DNA of 51,843 nucleotides from Methylomonas lenta (GCF_001644015.1 NZ_LUUI01000143.1:1-51843), one strand, 5' to 3'; shown: positions 42,488-51,843, numbered from the stretch's first letter. Translations and numbers: made by a program. Notes: generated by a model from the letters alone, not told the origin.

Positions 42488-43771
42488 TTATCGGCTAAAT
42501 ATGGCTAAGGCTTCATTAATTTGGTTTTTAGCATCATGAAGTATAGCCAGGGTATTTTCGGGTGATAGAGCCATGCCTTTGAGCTTGCTGGCAGCTGGTA
42601 TGGCGGTGATGGCGGGTAGTTCGGTGTTGTTTTTTTGTCCAATTAAGCTATGTAAGCGCGATAACACCACGATATCGGTTAATGAAAGCTGTTTACTGCC
42701 ATTTTCGTACCAATTTGAGGAGTTTAAAGCTACATCGACGAATTCGTCTGCAAATTGCCATTCTTTGAGTACGGTGGCGCCAATTCTGCCAATAACTATG
42801 GGTAGCGCTTGATTGATTTCAGCTTCATTGATAAATTCATCGGGCAAGTTGGCGACGAAGCTAAGAAAGGGAATGACACCAATGTCGCAAACTAATCCAG
42901 CTAATAATGCATCTTCCGGGTTTGCTTGTTGACAGGAAGTCGCTAATACATGGCATAGCGCTGACATATATAGGCTATTTTTCCATAGTTTTTCCAGTCG
43001 CACTTTTATGTGCGGTGACTTAGTTTTAAAAATTTGTTTAAGGCTGATGGCTACCACCAGATTGCGGGTGGCGTTTAGGCCTATGCGGTTGACAGCGTCC
43101 AGACAGTTTGTGGCTGGGTTGACAGTTAAATACAATGGGCAATTGGCAACTTCAATCAGCTTGGCAGAGATGGCAGGATCTAATTGAATGATTTTGACAG
43201 CATCTTTAATATCGACGTCTTTTTGAATGGCATGTCGCAGTTTGATAGCTACTTCAGGTAGAGAAGGAATTTCCATCTCATGGTTTTGGAAATGATCGGC
43301 AAATAAGGCTAACAACTGATTGCTTTTTAACGCATCTGGAATTTCCAACGATTTATGTTGAAAGCGATTGCGGGTGGACATTATTTTCAACGAGACGCGC
43401 AAGATGCTAAGTGCCGTTTGGGCGACGGCTGTAGTGGTATGTTTATCTCCGCTGCAAATTGGGAATTTGGCTTGGTCGCTGCCGGATTCAATGATATAGC
43501 CACGGCCGTTTTGATCGGTGAGTTTAATGTTGCCTGAAATCAGGTAAATAGCGCAGTCGGCTGGGGTATCTGCTGTGAATAATGTGGTACCGGCATTGAT
43601 CAGTTCGACATGATTTTCGGAGGCGAAGCTTTGCCGAATCTCTTCGCTGAGGTTTCTAATCGGGAAAAGTTGTTCAAGCTTTTCCAGCGAAATTTTATCG
43701 CCAAATTGCGGTTCGGTTGATGTTGATGTTGACGATTGTAGTTTTTCAAAGAAAGCTTTTATTGAGGCCAT
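42488..43771 (-). CDS. HDOD protein with cyclic-nucleotide-binding-like N-terminal domain (copy 3 of 3)
   Basis: 427 residues, first of the operon. N-terminal domain: LFPIRNLSEEIRQSF, TLFTADTPADCAIYLISGNI, KFPICSGDKHTTTAVAQTA, with no R-x-A motif. HDOD part: IPSLPEVAIKLRHAIQKD, CLDAVNRIGLNATRNLVVAI, LLAGLVCDIGVIPFLSFV. A linker rich in Ser and Thr (SSTSTSTEPQ) opens the protein. The promoter must lie in the 80 bases between its start and the aroE stop, or upstream through aroE; the region holds TTGATAC-like sequence but nothing compelling. Confidence 0.88.
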   Translation of the reverse strand: MASIKAFFEKLQSSTSTSTEPQFGDKISLEKLEQLFPIRNLSEEIRQSFASENHVELINAGTTLFTADTPADCAIYLISGNIKLTDQNGRGYIIESGSDQAKFPICSGDKHTTTAVAQTALSILRVSLKIMSTRNRFQHKSLEIPDALKSNQLLALFADHFQNHEMEIPSLPEVAIKLRHAIQKDVDIKDAVKIIQLDPAISAKLIEVANCPLYLTVNPATNCLDAVNRIGLNATRNLVVAISLKQIFKTKSPHIKVRLEKLWKNSLYMSALCHVLATSCQQANPEDALLAGLVCDIGVIPFLSFVANLPDEFINEAEINQALPIVIGRIGATVLKEWQFADEFVDVALNSSNWYENGSKQLSLTDIVVLSRLHSLIGQKNNTELPAITAIPAASKLKGMALSPENTLAILHDAKNQINEALAIFSR

Positions 43772-43851
43772 ATTTTTCCTGCGCCAAGTCGCATTGAATC
43801 TTGATACTAGTATGGGTGATTTTCTCTGCTACCGGTACCTCAGATCAATAA

Positions 43852-44694
43852 TTATGCGGATGAAGGCGGTAAATGACGTTCACTATTAAGCAACGCAATG
43901 ACCGGAGAGGTTGCTGGTTGAATGCCGCGCCAAAGTTTAAAGGCCGCTGCGGCCTGTTCTACCAACATGCCTAAACCGTCCAGGCTAAAGCGAGCGTGCT
44001 GTGAAATGCCCCAGCGGACAAAGGCCGTAGGTTCATTAGCATAGGCTAGGTCATAGCAGCAGGCGTCAGCGCTCAAGAGGTTAGCTGGCAACGGTGGTAA
44101 TTGGTTGCTGAGACTGGCCGAGGTGGCATTAATAATCAAATCAAATTGCATCTGAGCCAAATTTGCGAAGTCGCTACTTCGCAGGTTGCCGAGTTGGGCA
44201 AATTCTGTGGCTAGCGTGTCTGCCTTACTGCGTGTGCGATTAGCAATCACGATTTGACTGGGTTGCTGTGCGAGTATCGGCGCCAGAATGCCGCGTGTAG
44301 CACCACCAGCGCCGAGGATTAAAATACGTTGGTTTGACAGTGTAATAGCGTGATTGAGGGTTAAGTCGTTGACTAGGCCTATGCCATCGGTGTTGTCACC
44401 CAAAATGCGCCCGTCAGGTTGGCGAGCCAGCGTATTTACCGCTTTACTCAGTCGGGCACGATCGCTGAGATGGTCAGCGTAACTCCAAGCGAGTTCTTTT
44501 AAGGGAACTGTGCAATTGAGGCCATTGCCTCCATGGCTAAAAAAGTTATCTGCGCTTGTTTTGAAGTTTTTGCTGGGCACGTCTTGTGCTGTATAGGTTA
44601 GATCTTGTCGAGTTTGTTCGGCAAATAGCCGATGAATGCGTGGCGACTTGCTGTGGTTGATGGGGTGGCCAAAAACGGCGTAGCTATCAATCAT
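43852..44694 (-). CDS. aroE: Shikimate dehydrogenase
   Basis: NADPH-dependent reduction of 3-dehydroshikimate in aromatic amino acid synthesis. With the chosen ATG (44692-44694) the protein has 280 residues and begins MIDSYAVFGHPINHSKSPRI, the family N terminus. The catalytic lysine is in NCTVPLKE and the paired aspartate in GDNTDGIGL. The NADP loop is LGAGGATRG followed by NRTRSKA. The start lies within the last codons of the upstream membrane-protein gene (overlap ATGATTGA), so translation is coupled. A longer frame reaches 44751 but lacks family sequence. Confident. Confidence 0.94.
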   Translation of the reverse strand: MIDSYAVFGHPINHSKSPRIHRLFAEQTRQDLTYTAQDVPSKNFKTSADNFFSHGGNGLNCTVPLKELAWSYADHLSDRARLSKAVNTLARQPDGRILGDNTDGIGLVNDLTLNHAITLSNQRILILGAGGATRGILAPILAQQPSQIVIANRTRSKADTLATEFAQLGNLRSSDFANLAQMQFDLIINATSASLSNQLPPLPANLLSADACCYDLAYANEPTAFVRWGISQHARFSLDGLGMLVEQAAAAFKLWRGIQPATSPVIALLNSERHLPPSSA

Positions 44695-45241
44695 TGTTGA
44701 GGGCATTTTGTTTGCGGATCCAGTAAGTCCAGAAAAAAGTACCACCAACAATCAGCACGCCAAGGCCGCTGCAGGCCCAAATATAATGTTCGATGTAGGC
44801 AACAATGATGGAACAGGAGGCCAGAAAAAATCCGAGCAATCTAAATTGCCAGCCTATGCGGTAGCCGTCAAGCATGGTAGATAAGGCCAGAATTAACAAA
44901 ATGACCAAGCTGGCGCCAGTATCTGTCAGTTGTCCAGATTTGTTCAGTAAAAATGCGGCGCCAACAATAATAAGCGTATGTAACCAATGCATGGCTTGGG
45001 CTTTGACGATTTCGCTAAAGTCTTGCTCGCCATTTTTGGCTTGCAGCCAGGAAACGAAAATCGATAAAGCGCCGAATACGAATACCATGAGCAACCAATA
45101 GCCATAGCCATCGTGTGGTGAGTAATCGGTAACGGCAATACCTAATAAAGACAGTATCACCAATAAAATGAACACTATCTCTTCAAGGCCGAAATGGCGT
45201 TTGCCGGCTAAAAGTTCGTCGATTGGGGTGTTTTCTTGCAT
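44687..45241 (-). CDS. Multi-pass membrane protein, function unknown
   Basis: 184 residues with about six hydrophobic segments (for example FILLVILSLLGIAV, WLLMVFVFGALSIFVSW, LVILLILALSTML, LLGFFLASCSIIVAYI, GLGVLIVGGTFFWTYWI). The first 20 residues are polar and probably cytoplasmic. I recognise no transporter motif. The combination with hemB upstream and aroE downstream in the same direction is seen as a conserved-looking packed arrangement here, with 25 bases to hemB and an eight-base overlap to aroE. Co-expression is likely, joint function is not implied. Confidence 0.75.
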   Translation of the reverse strand: MQENTPIDELLAGKRHFGLEEIVFILLVILSLLGIAVTDYSPHDGYGYWLLMVFVFGALSIFVSWLQAKNGEQDFSEIVKAQAMHWLHTLIIVGAAFLLNKSGQLTDTGASLVILLILALSTMLDGYRIGWQFRLLGFFLASCSIIVAYIEHYIWACSGLGVLIVGGTFFWTYWIRKQNALNND

Positions 45242-45266
45242 GCGAGGATTTCCTTGGTTAGATTTA

Positions 45267-46343
<1,077 letters not shown>

Positions 46344-46428
46344 TTAATGAATATTATTGTAACAGTGTATCAGTGGTTGGACGGTTGAATTAATCATTGA
46401 TACCTCATTTTAAGTGGTAACAAAAATC

Positions 46429-47064
46429 ATGAATCGTTATATAAAAGTTTTAGTAGTTTTGACTTTTGGTATTTTTATGAGTGCGCTGTCTGCAAATGTC
46501 AATGCTGCAGATCTACTCGCACCTGAAAAAGTAATTGAAGATGCATCAGAACAATTAAAGCAGAGAATGCAGGATCCTAGTTTTACCAAGGATTTTCGTA
46601 AGATTACGGAGTTTGTTCAAACAGTGTTGTACCCGCGGGCTGATTTCGATCTAATTTCTTCGTTGGTGCTGGGTAAGCTTTGGAAGCAGGCGTCGCCGGC
46701 TGAAAAAGATGCGTTTACAAAAGAATTTCAGACTTTATTGGTCAGAACTTATTCCAGGGCTTTTGTTGAGTTTAAAGATTGGTCGGTTAGATTTTTACCG
46801 ATTAATGCAGAGGATGATCAGCGAAAAGTAATGGTCAAAACCGAAGTTCTGCAGCCTGGTTTGCAGCCAATCAGTGTGAATTACCGTATGCTGAATAGGG
46901 GCGGAGAGTGGAAGGTTTACGACATCCTGATCGAGGGCGTGAGTTTGGTGACTAATTACCGGACCAGCTTTAAAAATGAAGTGGAGCGAACAGGATCTTT
47001 GCAAGAAGTCATCAATCAATTGGCTAAACGGAACACCGAAGCCTTGTCCGCAAATCAGTCCTAA
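46429..47064 (+). CDS. MlaC/Ttg2D-family periplasmic phospholipid-binding protein
   Basis: 211 residues with a Sec signal peptide (cleavage likely after NVNA, residue 26). The mature part follows the MlaC/Ttg2D pattern: KQRMQDPSFTKDFRKITEFV, YPRADFDLISSLVLGKLWKQ, LLVRTYSRAFVEFKDW, and VNYRMLNRGGEWKVYDILIE. MlaC carries phospholipids between membranes; HpnM of hopanoid producers belongs to the same family. No mlaBDEF genes are adjacent, so which of these it is remains open. Start chosen at ATG 46429 because it opens the signal peptide; a GTG at 46414 in frame is less likely. Confidence 0.88.
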   Translation: MNRYIKVLVVLTFGIFMSALSANVNAADLLAPEKVIEDASEQLKQRMQDPSFTKDFRKITEFVQTVLYPRADFDLISSLVLGKLWKQASPAEKDAFTKEFQTLLVRTYSRAFVEFKDWSVRFLPINAEDDQRKVMVKTEVLQPGLQPISVNYRMLNRGGEWKVYDILIEGVSLVTNYRTSFKNEVERTGSLQEVINQLAKRNTEALSANQS

Positions 47065-47076
47065 ACATGTATCTGT

Positions 47077-47098
47077 TCCCCGGCTTCGTTGTCGGGGA
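47077..47098 (+). terminator. Hairpin after the MlaC-like gene
   Basis: TCCCCGGC at 47077-47084, loop TTCGTT, GTCGGGGA at 47091-47098, eight pairs with one G-T pair. A T run appears only after a gap of about 16 bases, so termination is plausible but not certain. Confidence 0.55.
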
Positions 47099-47199
47099 GT
47101 CTTGGGTGTAGTAATTTTTTACTTGACCTCATTCAGGCCGCCGATCAGGTGAAGTGGCGGTAATTTTTATTCTGTTTCGCATCAACGGATTGCTTTGAA

Positions 47200-48171
47200 G
47201 TGATAGATTATACGCCTCTATATCGAGCCCTAGAAGATGCTGGTGCTACTAGCTGGGTTGAGCAGTTGCCTGGGCAAATTCAAGCCGTATTGAATCAGCA
47301 GTCGCATGGCGATTGGGATAGGTGGCAAAGCGTGGTTGACAAATTGCCGAGCGTGATCCCAAGTAGTAATGAATTAATTGATTCGGTGCGGATTGGCAGT
47401 GCTGGAGATTTATCTACTGAGTTGCAGCAGAAGTTGTTTGATGAATTGCAAGCGCTGCATCCTTGGCGTAAAGGACCTTATCAAGTATTTGGTATTGATA
47501 TCGATACCGAGTGGCGATCGGATTGGAAATGGGAACGTTTGAAAAATCATATTACTTCGTTGAAAAATCGCTTGGTGCTGGATGTCGGTTGTGGAAATGG
47601 TTATCACGGCTGGCGTATGTTGGGGGCCGGGGCAAGAATGGTTCTGGGTGTTGATCCTACCTTGTTGAGTATCATGCAGTTTCAGGCTTTGCATAAGCTT
47701 TATGGCGAGGCCGCTTTATATGTGTTGCCGCTAGGTATAGAGGACTTGCCGGCAGATTTGAAGTTGTTTGATACGGTATTTTCTATGGGGGTTTTGTATC
47801 ATCGGCGTTCGCCTATCGATCATTTGCTGGAGTTGAAAGGATTTTTGCGGTCTGGGGGGGAGTTGGTGCTTGAGACTATTGTGGTAGACGGTGGCGTAGA
47901 TACCGTATTACTGCCTGAACAACGTTATGCTCAAATGCGGAACGTTTGGTTTTTGCCCAGTTGTGACGCTCTAATAGTATGGATGCAGCGTTGTGGCTTT
48001 AAAAATATTAAGCTGCGAGATGTCAGTAAAACAACGATCGAAGAACAGCGCAGCACGGCATGGATGCGGTTTAATTCGTTGCAGGATTTTTTGCATCCAG
48101 AAGACGATAGTTTGACGTGTGAAGGGTTGCCGGCACCGTTACGGGCCATTGTGACAGCAAATATAGATTGA
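47200..48171 (+). CDS. cmoB: tRNA U34 carboxymethyltransferase CmoB
   Basis: Transfers a carboxymethyl group from carboxy-SAM to 5-hydroxyuridine at the wobble position of tRNAs. 323 residues with a GTG start that gives the family N terminus (MIDYTPLYRALEDAG). SAM-type motif VLDVGCGNGYHGWRM at about 126-140; also VFGIDIDTEWRSDWKWERL, TVFSMGVLYHRRSPIDHL and DSLTCEGLPAP near the end, all as in CmoB. CmoA, which makes carboxy-SAM, is usually the neighbour in E. coli but is not in the window. Its modified tRNAs include tRNA-Pro(UGG), which is also encoded here. Confidence 0.95.
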   Translation: MIDYTPLYRALEDAGATSWVEQLPGQIQAVLNQQSHGDWDRWQSVVDKLPSVIPSSNELIDSVRIGSAGDLSTELQQKLFDELQALHPWRKGPYQVFGIDIDTEWRSDWKWERLKNHITSLKNRLVLDVGCGNGYHGWRMLGAGARMVLGVDPTLLSIMQFQALHKLYGEAALYVLPLGIEDLPADLKLFDTVFSMGVLYHRRSPIDHLLELKGFLRSGGELVLETIVVDGGVDTVLLPEQRYAQMRNVWFLPSCDALIVWMQRCGFKNIKLRDVSKTTIEEQRSTAWMRFNSLQDFLHPEDDSLTCEGLPAPLRAIVTANID

Positions 48172-48281
48172 AAACTTGAAATCAATTTTTTATGGGCTAT
48201 GCTAGCAGTCAGCATCAGGCGATTAAGTGAGGGGGTTAGTGCAGGATGCTGAACATGTAAACTAAATTCAAGGAGTAAGAA

Positions 48282-48611
48282 ATGATAAAAATATTTATTT
48301 TTTTAAGTTTACTGTCAGCGAGTGTTTTTGCTGATCCAGTCAATATTAACACAGAAGATGCGGAAACAATTTCCAATGCTTTGACGGGTGTCGGGCCCAA
48401 AAAAGCGGATGCAATTGTTCAGTACCGTAAAGAGCACGGCTTGTTTAAATCATTGGAAGAGTTGGAGAATGTCCCTGGTATAGGTGAAAAAATCATCAAA
48501 GCTAATGAGAAAGATATCTTGATTACCGGTGAGTCGGCAGTTAAAAGTGATACGGCTGAAAAAGATGTCGCAAAGTCCAAACAAGAAAAAATTGAAAAGA
48601 AAGCAGATTAA
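48282..48611 (+). CDS. ComEA-like helix-hairpin-helix DNA-binding protein
   Basis: 109 residues. A short signal peptide (IKIFIFLSLLSASVFA, residues 2-17) is followed by VNINTEDAETISNALTGVGPKKA and LENVPGIGEKI, a tandem helix-hairpin-helix unit that binds DNA without sequence specificity. The C-terminal 30 residues are a lysine-rich charged tail. Periplasmic ComEA proteins pull incoming DNA across the outer membrane in natural transformation, working with type IV pili. This one fits in size and order. Function here is inferred; the tail is not usual for the shortest members. Confidence 0.88.
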   Translation: MIKIFIFLSLLSASVFADPVNINTEDAETISNALTGVGPKKADAIVQYRKEHGLFKSLEELENVPGIGEKIIKANEKDILITGESAVKSDTAEKDVAKSKQEKIEKKAD

Positions 48612-48624
48612 TAGGTATTAAGTC

Positions 48625-48659
48625 GATAGGGTGGTGTCATGGATGTTTATCACCCTATC
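48625..48659 (+). terminator. Hairpin after the ComEA-like gene
   Basis: GATAGGGTG at 48625-48633 pairs perfectly with CACCCTATC at 48651-48659 around a 17-base loop, followed by CTTTG. Likely terminator of the ComEA-like gene. Confidence 0.55.
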
Positions 48660-48750
48660 CTTTGAAAGCTTCATTGCAAAAGCCGGATGTTGAAGCGGCT
48701 GAAAAGTTCAAAAAATGAAGTTTAACACCCAATAAGATATGTTGCAGGCA

Positions 48751-48779
48751 TTGACATATATCCTATTTCTATCTTACAG
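48751..48779 (+). promoter_or_regulatory. Candidate promoter of hxlA-hxlB
   Basis: A consensus TTGACA lies at 48751-48756. With a 17-base spacer the -10 position reads TTACAG, a poor match, so the true -10 box may differ. The 99 bases from here to hxlA would be leader. The leader ends in a good ribosome binding site (TTCGGAGCACTTCAC) before the ATG. hxlA is usually very highly expressed in RuMP methanotrophs. Confidence 0.35.
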
Positions 48780-48877
48780 TTGCCAACGCATCACGAGTAT
48801 GTGATAAGCCTAGCAGATTGTGGCAGTAGGCAAATCAGCTATTACAACTATAAATTAAAACTTTCGGAGCACTTCAC

Positions 48878-49525
48878 ATGGCAAGACCCTTAATTCAAAT
48901 GGCGTTGGACTCACTGGATTTCGACCAAACCGTAGCATTGGCCGATCAAGTAGCGCCTTATGTTGATATTTTTGAAATCGGTACCCCTTGCATCAAATAC
49001 AACGGTATCAATCTGGTTAAAGAGTTGAGACAACGTTTTCCAGATAAATTGTTGTTGGTTGACCTGAAAACTATGGATGCTGGCGAATACGAAGCTGGTG
49101 CATTCTACGCAGCTGGTGCGGATATCTGCACCGTATTGGGTGTATCTGGCCTGGCTACTATTGCTGGTGTTATCAAAGCAGCCAAAAAATATGGCGCTGA
49201 AACTCAAATCGATTTGATCAATGTTGATGACAAATCTTATTGTGCAAGAGAATCGGTTAAATTGGGTGCGCAAATCATGGGTATCCACACTGGTTTGGAT
49301 GCACAAGCAGCAGGTCATACCCCTTTTGGTGATTTGAATGAAATCGCTGGTTTAGGCTTAGGCGTTCGCATTTCTGTAGCTGGCGGCATCAAGCCTGCTA
49401 CTGTGCAACAAGTTGTTGAAGCCGGTGCAAACATCATCGTTGTTGGTGCGGCTATTTATGGTGCGCCATCTCCAGCAGAAGCGGCCAGTGAAATTCGTGA
49501 ATTGGTAGACGCAGCGGCGGTATAA
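48878..49525 (+). CDS. hxlA: 3-hexulose-6-phosphate synthase
   Basis: Key RuMP enzyme: aldol addition of formaldehyde to ribulose 5-phosphate, giving hexulose 6-phosphate. 215 residues, a TIM barrel of the orotidine-phosphate-decarboxylase suprafamily. IQMALDSLDFD at the start and D62, K64 and D67 in LLVDLKTMDAG form the characteristic D-x-K-x-x-D active site. IMGIHTGLDAQ and SVAGGIKPATVQ contribute phosphate binding. Codon use is strongly biased, fitting very high expression. Next gene hxlB starts three bases after its stop. Diagnostic for formaldehyde assimilation by the RuMP route. Confidence 0.97.
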   Translation: MARPLIQMALDSLDFDQTVALADQVAPYVDIFEIGTPCIKYNGINLVKELRQRFPDKLLLVDLKTMDAGEYEAGAFYAAGADICTVLGVSGLATIAGVIKAAKKYGAETQIDLINVDDKSYCARESVKLGAQIMGIHTGLDAQAAGHTPFGDLNEIAGLGLGVRISVAGGIKPATVQQVVEAGANIIVVGAAIYGAPSPAEAASEIRELVDAAAV

Positions 49526-49528
49526 GTT

Positions 49529-50062
49529 ATGCATCAGCAATTAATTATCGATAAAATTTCAGGTATTCTAGAAGCAACACCTGATGGAAATGATAAGGCG
49601 CTGGTCGACATGTTGGATCAGGCCAAAAGAATTTTCATATCGGGTGCGGGGCGTTCTAAACTGGTCGGTAACTTTTTCGCTATGCGTTTAATGCACGGCG
49701 GATACGATGTCAGTGTTGTAGGTGAAATTGTTACGCCGAGTATTAAAAATGGTGATTTATTGATCATCATTTCAGGTTCGGGTGAGACAGAGCAATTGGT
49801 TGCATTCACTAAGAAAGCTAAAGAAATCGGCGCAAAAATTTTATTGATTTCTGCGCAAAGTGACTCAACCATTGGTGACTTGGCTGATATTACTCTGCAA
49901 ATTGGTAGATCCGAACAATATGGTAAAGTCAAAGGCATGCCCATGGGTACAGTTTTTGAATTATCTACATTGTTTTTCTTGGAAGCGACCATTTCTCATG
50001 TAATTCATGAAAAAGGGATCGAAGAAGAAATTATGAGATCCAGACACGCTAACTTAGAGTAA
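49529..50062 (+). CDS. hxlB: 6-phospho-3-hexuloisomerase
   Basis: Isomerises hexulose 6-phosphate to fructose 6-phosphate, pulling the RuMP synthase reaction forward. 177 residues forming one SIS sugar-isomerase domain: FISGAGRSKLVGNFFAMRLM, VVGEIVTPSIKNGDLLIIIS with GSGETEQL, and TTFELSTL-like C-terminal region (GTVFELSTLFFLEATI). The final segment SRHANLE is common in the family. Co-transcribed with hxlA, with three bases between. A strong terminator follows, so tkt is separately transcribed or read through. Confidence 0.97.
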   Translation: MHQQLIIDKISGILEATPDGNDKALVDMLDQAKRIFISGAGRSKLVGNFFAMRLMHGGYDVSVVGEIVTPSIKNGDLLIIISGSGETEQLVAFTKKAKEIGAKILLISAQSDSTIGDLADITLQIGRSEQYGKVKGMPMGTVFELSTLFFLEATISHVIHEKGIEEEIMRSRHANLE

Positions 50063-50067
50063 TAGCT

Positions 50068-50104
50068 AAAGACCTGTGGCCTTAAAGGGCTACAGGTCTT
50101 TTAT
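50068..50104 (+). terminator. Intrinsic terminator after hxlB
   Basis: AAAGACCTGTGGCC pairs with GGGCTACAGGTCTTT around TTAAA, and ends in TTTT. A strong stem with a T run five bases after the hxlB stop. Confidence 0.85.
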
Positions 50105-50249
50105 ACTTTAGGTGTCAAGGCGTTACCGATTCCAGCAGTCTAAAATACAGGGTGTTGTGTTGGTTGTCCTTGCAATTCACCGAGCCTCAGCCTAGCGATG
50201 TTTGAAGAAGCAAACGTCGAACCTAAAAACAAATTATAAGGAGACAAAC

Positions 50250-51843
50250 ATGCCTTCGCGCCGAGACTTAGCGAACGCCATCCGCGCACTCAGCATGGAC
50301 GCCGTACAAAAAGCCAACTCAGGACATCCTGGAGCCCCGATGGGGATGGCTGACATTGCAGAAGTATTGTGGAACGATTTTCTGCAACACAACCCTGCCA
50401 ATCCAAAATGGCCTAACCGCGACCGCTTCGTGTTGTCCAACGGTCATGGCTCCATGTTGATTTATTCCTTGTTGCACCTGGCGGGCTACAATTTGCCGAT
50501 TGAGCAATTGCAACAGTTCCGTCAACTGCACTCACAAACCCCCGGTCACCCTGAATACGGCTACACCGACGGTGTTGAAACCACCACAGGCCCGCTGGGA
50601 CAAGGCATCACCAATGCCGTGGGCTTTGCGTTGGCAGAACGTACGCTGGCCGGCCAATTCAACCGTCCAGGCCACGATATCGTCGACCACCACACCTACG
50701 CATTTCTGGGTGACGGCTGTTTGATGGAAGGTATCTCCCACGAAGCCTGCTCACTGGCCGGCTCCATGGGCCTGGGTAAACTGATCGCCTTCTACGACGA
50801 CAACAACATCTCCATCGACGGCGAAGTGCGCGGTCACGGCAATGTTCACGGCTGGTTCCTGGACAACACCCCACAACGTTTCGAAGCTTACGGCTGGCAC
50901 GTGATTCCTAAAGTCGACGGTCACGACGCCGACGCGATTAAAAAAGCCATCGAAGCCGCGAAAAAAGTCACCGACAAGCCGACCATCATCTGCTGCCAAA
51001 CCGTCATCGGTTTTGGCTCGCCTAACAAACAAGGCAAAGAAGAATGTCACGGTGCTGCATTAGGTGAAGCTGAAATTGCCCTGACTCGCGAACAACTGGG
51101 CTGGCCGCATGCGCCGTTCGAAATTCCCGCCGACATCAAAGCCGGTTGGGATGCTCATGCCAAAGGCGCTGAACTGGAAGCCGGTTGGAATGCCAAATTC
51201 GCCGCTTACAAAGCTGCGCATCCTGAACTGGCGGCTGAATTCGAACGTCGCATGGCCGGTGAACTGCCAGCAGACTGGGCTGAAAAATCCAATGCCTACA
51301 TCGCTGCGGTAGACGCCAAAGGCGAAACCATCGCCAGCCGCAAAGCCTCACAAAACACCCTGAACGGTTTCGGTCCCTTACTGCCTGAACTGCTGGGCGG
51401 CTCTGCCGACTTGGCCGGCTCCAACCTGACCCTATGGTCCGGTTGCAAAGACGTCAATGTCGACGGACACGACGGCAACTACGTCTACTACGGCGTGCGT
51501 GAATTCGGCATGTCTGCCATCATGAACGGCATCATGCTGCACGGCGGCTTCAAGCCTTACGGCGCCACCTTCCTGATGTTCAGCGAATATGCCCGTAACG
51601 CTCTGCGTATGGCCGCGCTAATGAAAGCACCGACCATCTTCGTTTACACCCACGACTCCATCGGTCTGGGCGAAGACGGCCCGACCCATCAACCGGTCGA
51701 GCAAACCGCTACGCTACGCATGATACCCAACATGCAAGTCTGGCGTCCGTGCGACGCAGTTGAATCGGCCGTATGCTGGAAAGCCGCGATCGAACGCAAC
51801 GATGGTCCAAGCACGTTGATCTTTTCCCGTCAAAACCTGGCGC
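50250..51843 (+). CDS. tkt: Transketolase (3' end outside the window)
   Basis: Thiamine-diphosphate enzyme that shuffles two-carbon units to regenerate ribulose 5-phosphate for the RuMP cycle. The first 531 codons are present; the gene runs off the right edge. The ATG follows ATAAGGAGACAAAC, an excellent ribosome binding site. Seen are [12 protein letters not shown] with H26, [18 protein letters not shown], the cofactor motif GDGCLMEG with DDNNISID, then [27 protein letters not shown] and [12 protein letters not shown]. Codon use is clearly richer in C at third positions than in hxlAB, though both look highly expressed. Its position beside hxlAB marks it as the RuMP-linked copy. Confidence 0.97.
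   Translation, partial: MPSRRDLANAIRALSMDAVQKANSGHPGAPMGMADIAEVLWNDFLQHNPANPKWPNRDRFVLSNGHGSMLIYSLLHLAGYNLPIEQLQQFRQLHSQTPGHPEYGYTDGVETTTGPLGQGITNAVGFALAERTLAGQFNRPGHDIVDHHTYAFLGDGCLMEGISHEACSLAGSMGLGKLIAFYDDNNISIDGEVRGHGNVHGWFLDNTPQRFEAYGWHVIPKVDGHDADAIKKAIEAAKKVTDKPTIICCQTVIGFGSPNKQGKEECHGAALGEAEIALTREQLGWPHAPFEIPADIKAGWDAHAKGAELEAGWNAKFAAYKAAHPELAAEFERRMAGELPADWAEKSNAYIAAVDAKGETIASRKASQNTLNGFGPLLPELLGGSADLAGSNLTLWSGCKDVNVDGHDGNYVYYGVREFGMSAIMNGIMLHGGFKPYGATFLMFSEYARNALRMAALMKAPTIFVYTHDSIGLGEDGPTHQPVEQTATLRMIPNMQVWRPCDAVESAVCWKAAIERNDGPSTLIFSRQNLA

Noticed and set aside
44695-44751. Longer aroE start at 44751
   Set aside because: The extra residues lie inside the upstream membrane protein gene and are not seen in the AroE family.

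Overview
This window looks like a chromosome segment of a gammaproteobacterial (type I) methanotroph of the order Methylococcales. The strongest evidence is a ribulose monophosphate (RuMP) cluster at the right end: 3-hexulose-6-phosphate synthase, 6-phospho-3-hexuloisomerase and a transketolase cut by the window edge. A phosphoketolase lies further left. Housekeeping genes of gammaproteobacterial type surround them (pilD-coaE-zapD-yacG, pilSR, dapC-dapD, a hemB with aspartates where zinc enzymes have cysteines, cmoB, prlC). Genus is not resolved from sequence alone.

Layout. 1-181: 5' end of a type I-F cas1 on the minus strand, cut by the window edge. 182-1193: about 1 kb without a convincing gene, holding a nested palindromic element flanked by 15-bp direct repeats. 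1194-3645 (+): pilD-coaE-zapD-yacG, tightly packed. 3653-7088 (-): a PP-loop thiouridylase-like gene, a TusA-like sulfur carrier, argJ and a Nudix/ThiE fusion, in one overlapping operon. 7224-8381 (+): pilU. 8465-9845 (-): a lipoprotein, a NIF3-like protein and a 50-residue membrane protein. 10049-15190 (-): a 1713-residue exonuclease-RecQ-UvrD fusion. 15334-20717 (-): a periplasmic protein, nadE with an overlapping toxin-antitoxin pair, then sucCD. 20806-23768 (+): pilS-pilR. 23869-26360 (-): a small membrane protein and a GGDEF/EAL protein. 26547-36827 (+): an HDOD protein, a divergent cytochrome bd (cydAB), phosphoketolase, a DUF502 protein, pncC, an M48 lipoprotein, dapC and dapD. 37033-37290: tRNA-Pro, tRNA-Arg and tRNA-His behind a near-consensus promoter. 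37767-46271 (-): prlC, three tandem HDOD paralogues, aroE, a membrane protein and hemB. 46429-51843 (+): an MlaC-like protein, cmoB, a ComEA-like protein, hxlA-hxlB and tkt.

How the genes work together. hxlA and hxlB fix formaldehyde onto ribulose 5-phosphate and yield fructose 6-phosphate. tkt regenerates the pentose acceptor. Phosphoketolase can split the same sugar phosphates to acetyl phosphate, and succinyl-CoA synthetase serves the TCA cycle. PilD, PilU and PilSR are scattered parts of type IV pilus biogenesis and control. Regulatory output is rich: PilSR, a GGDEF/EAL protein and four HDOD proteins.

Points most worth a second look: the triplicated HDOD genes with degenerate cyclic-nucleotide-binding-like domains, the exonuclease-RecQ-UvrD fusion, the cytochrome bd lacking several usually invariant residues, the toxin-antitoxin pair translationally chained to nadE, a palindrome that appears to have lengthened sucC, and the I-F cas1 with its repeat-rich upstream region. 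All calls come from reading the sequence; no database search was run.
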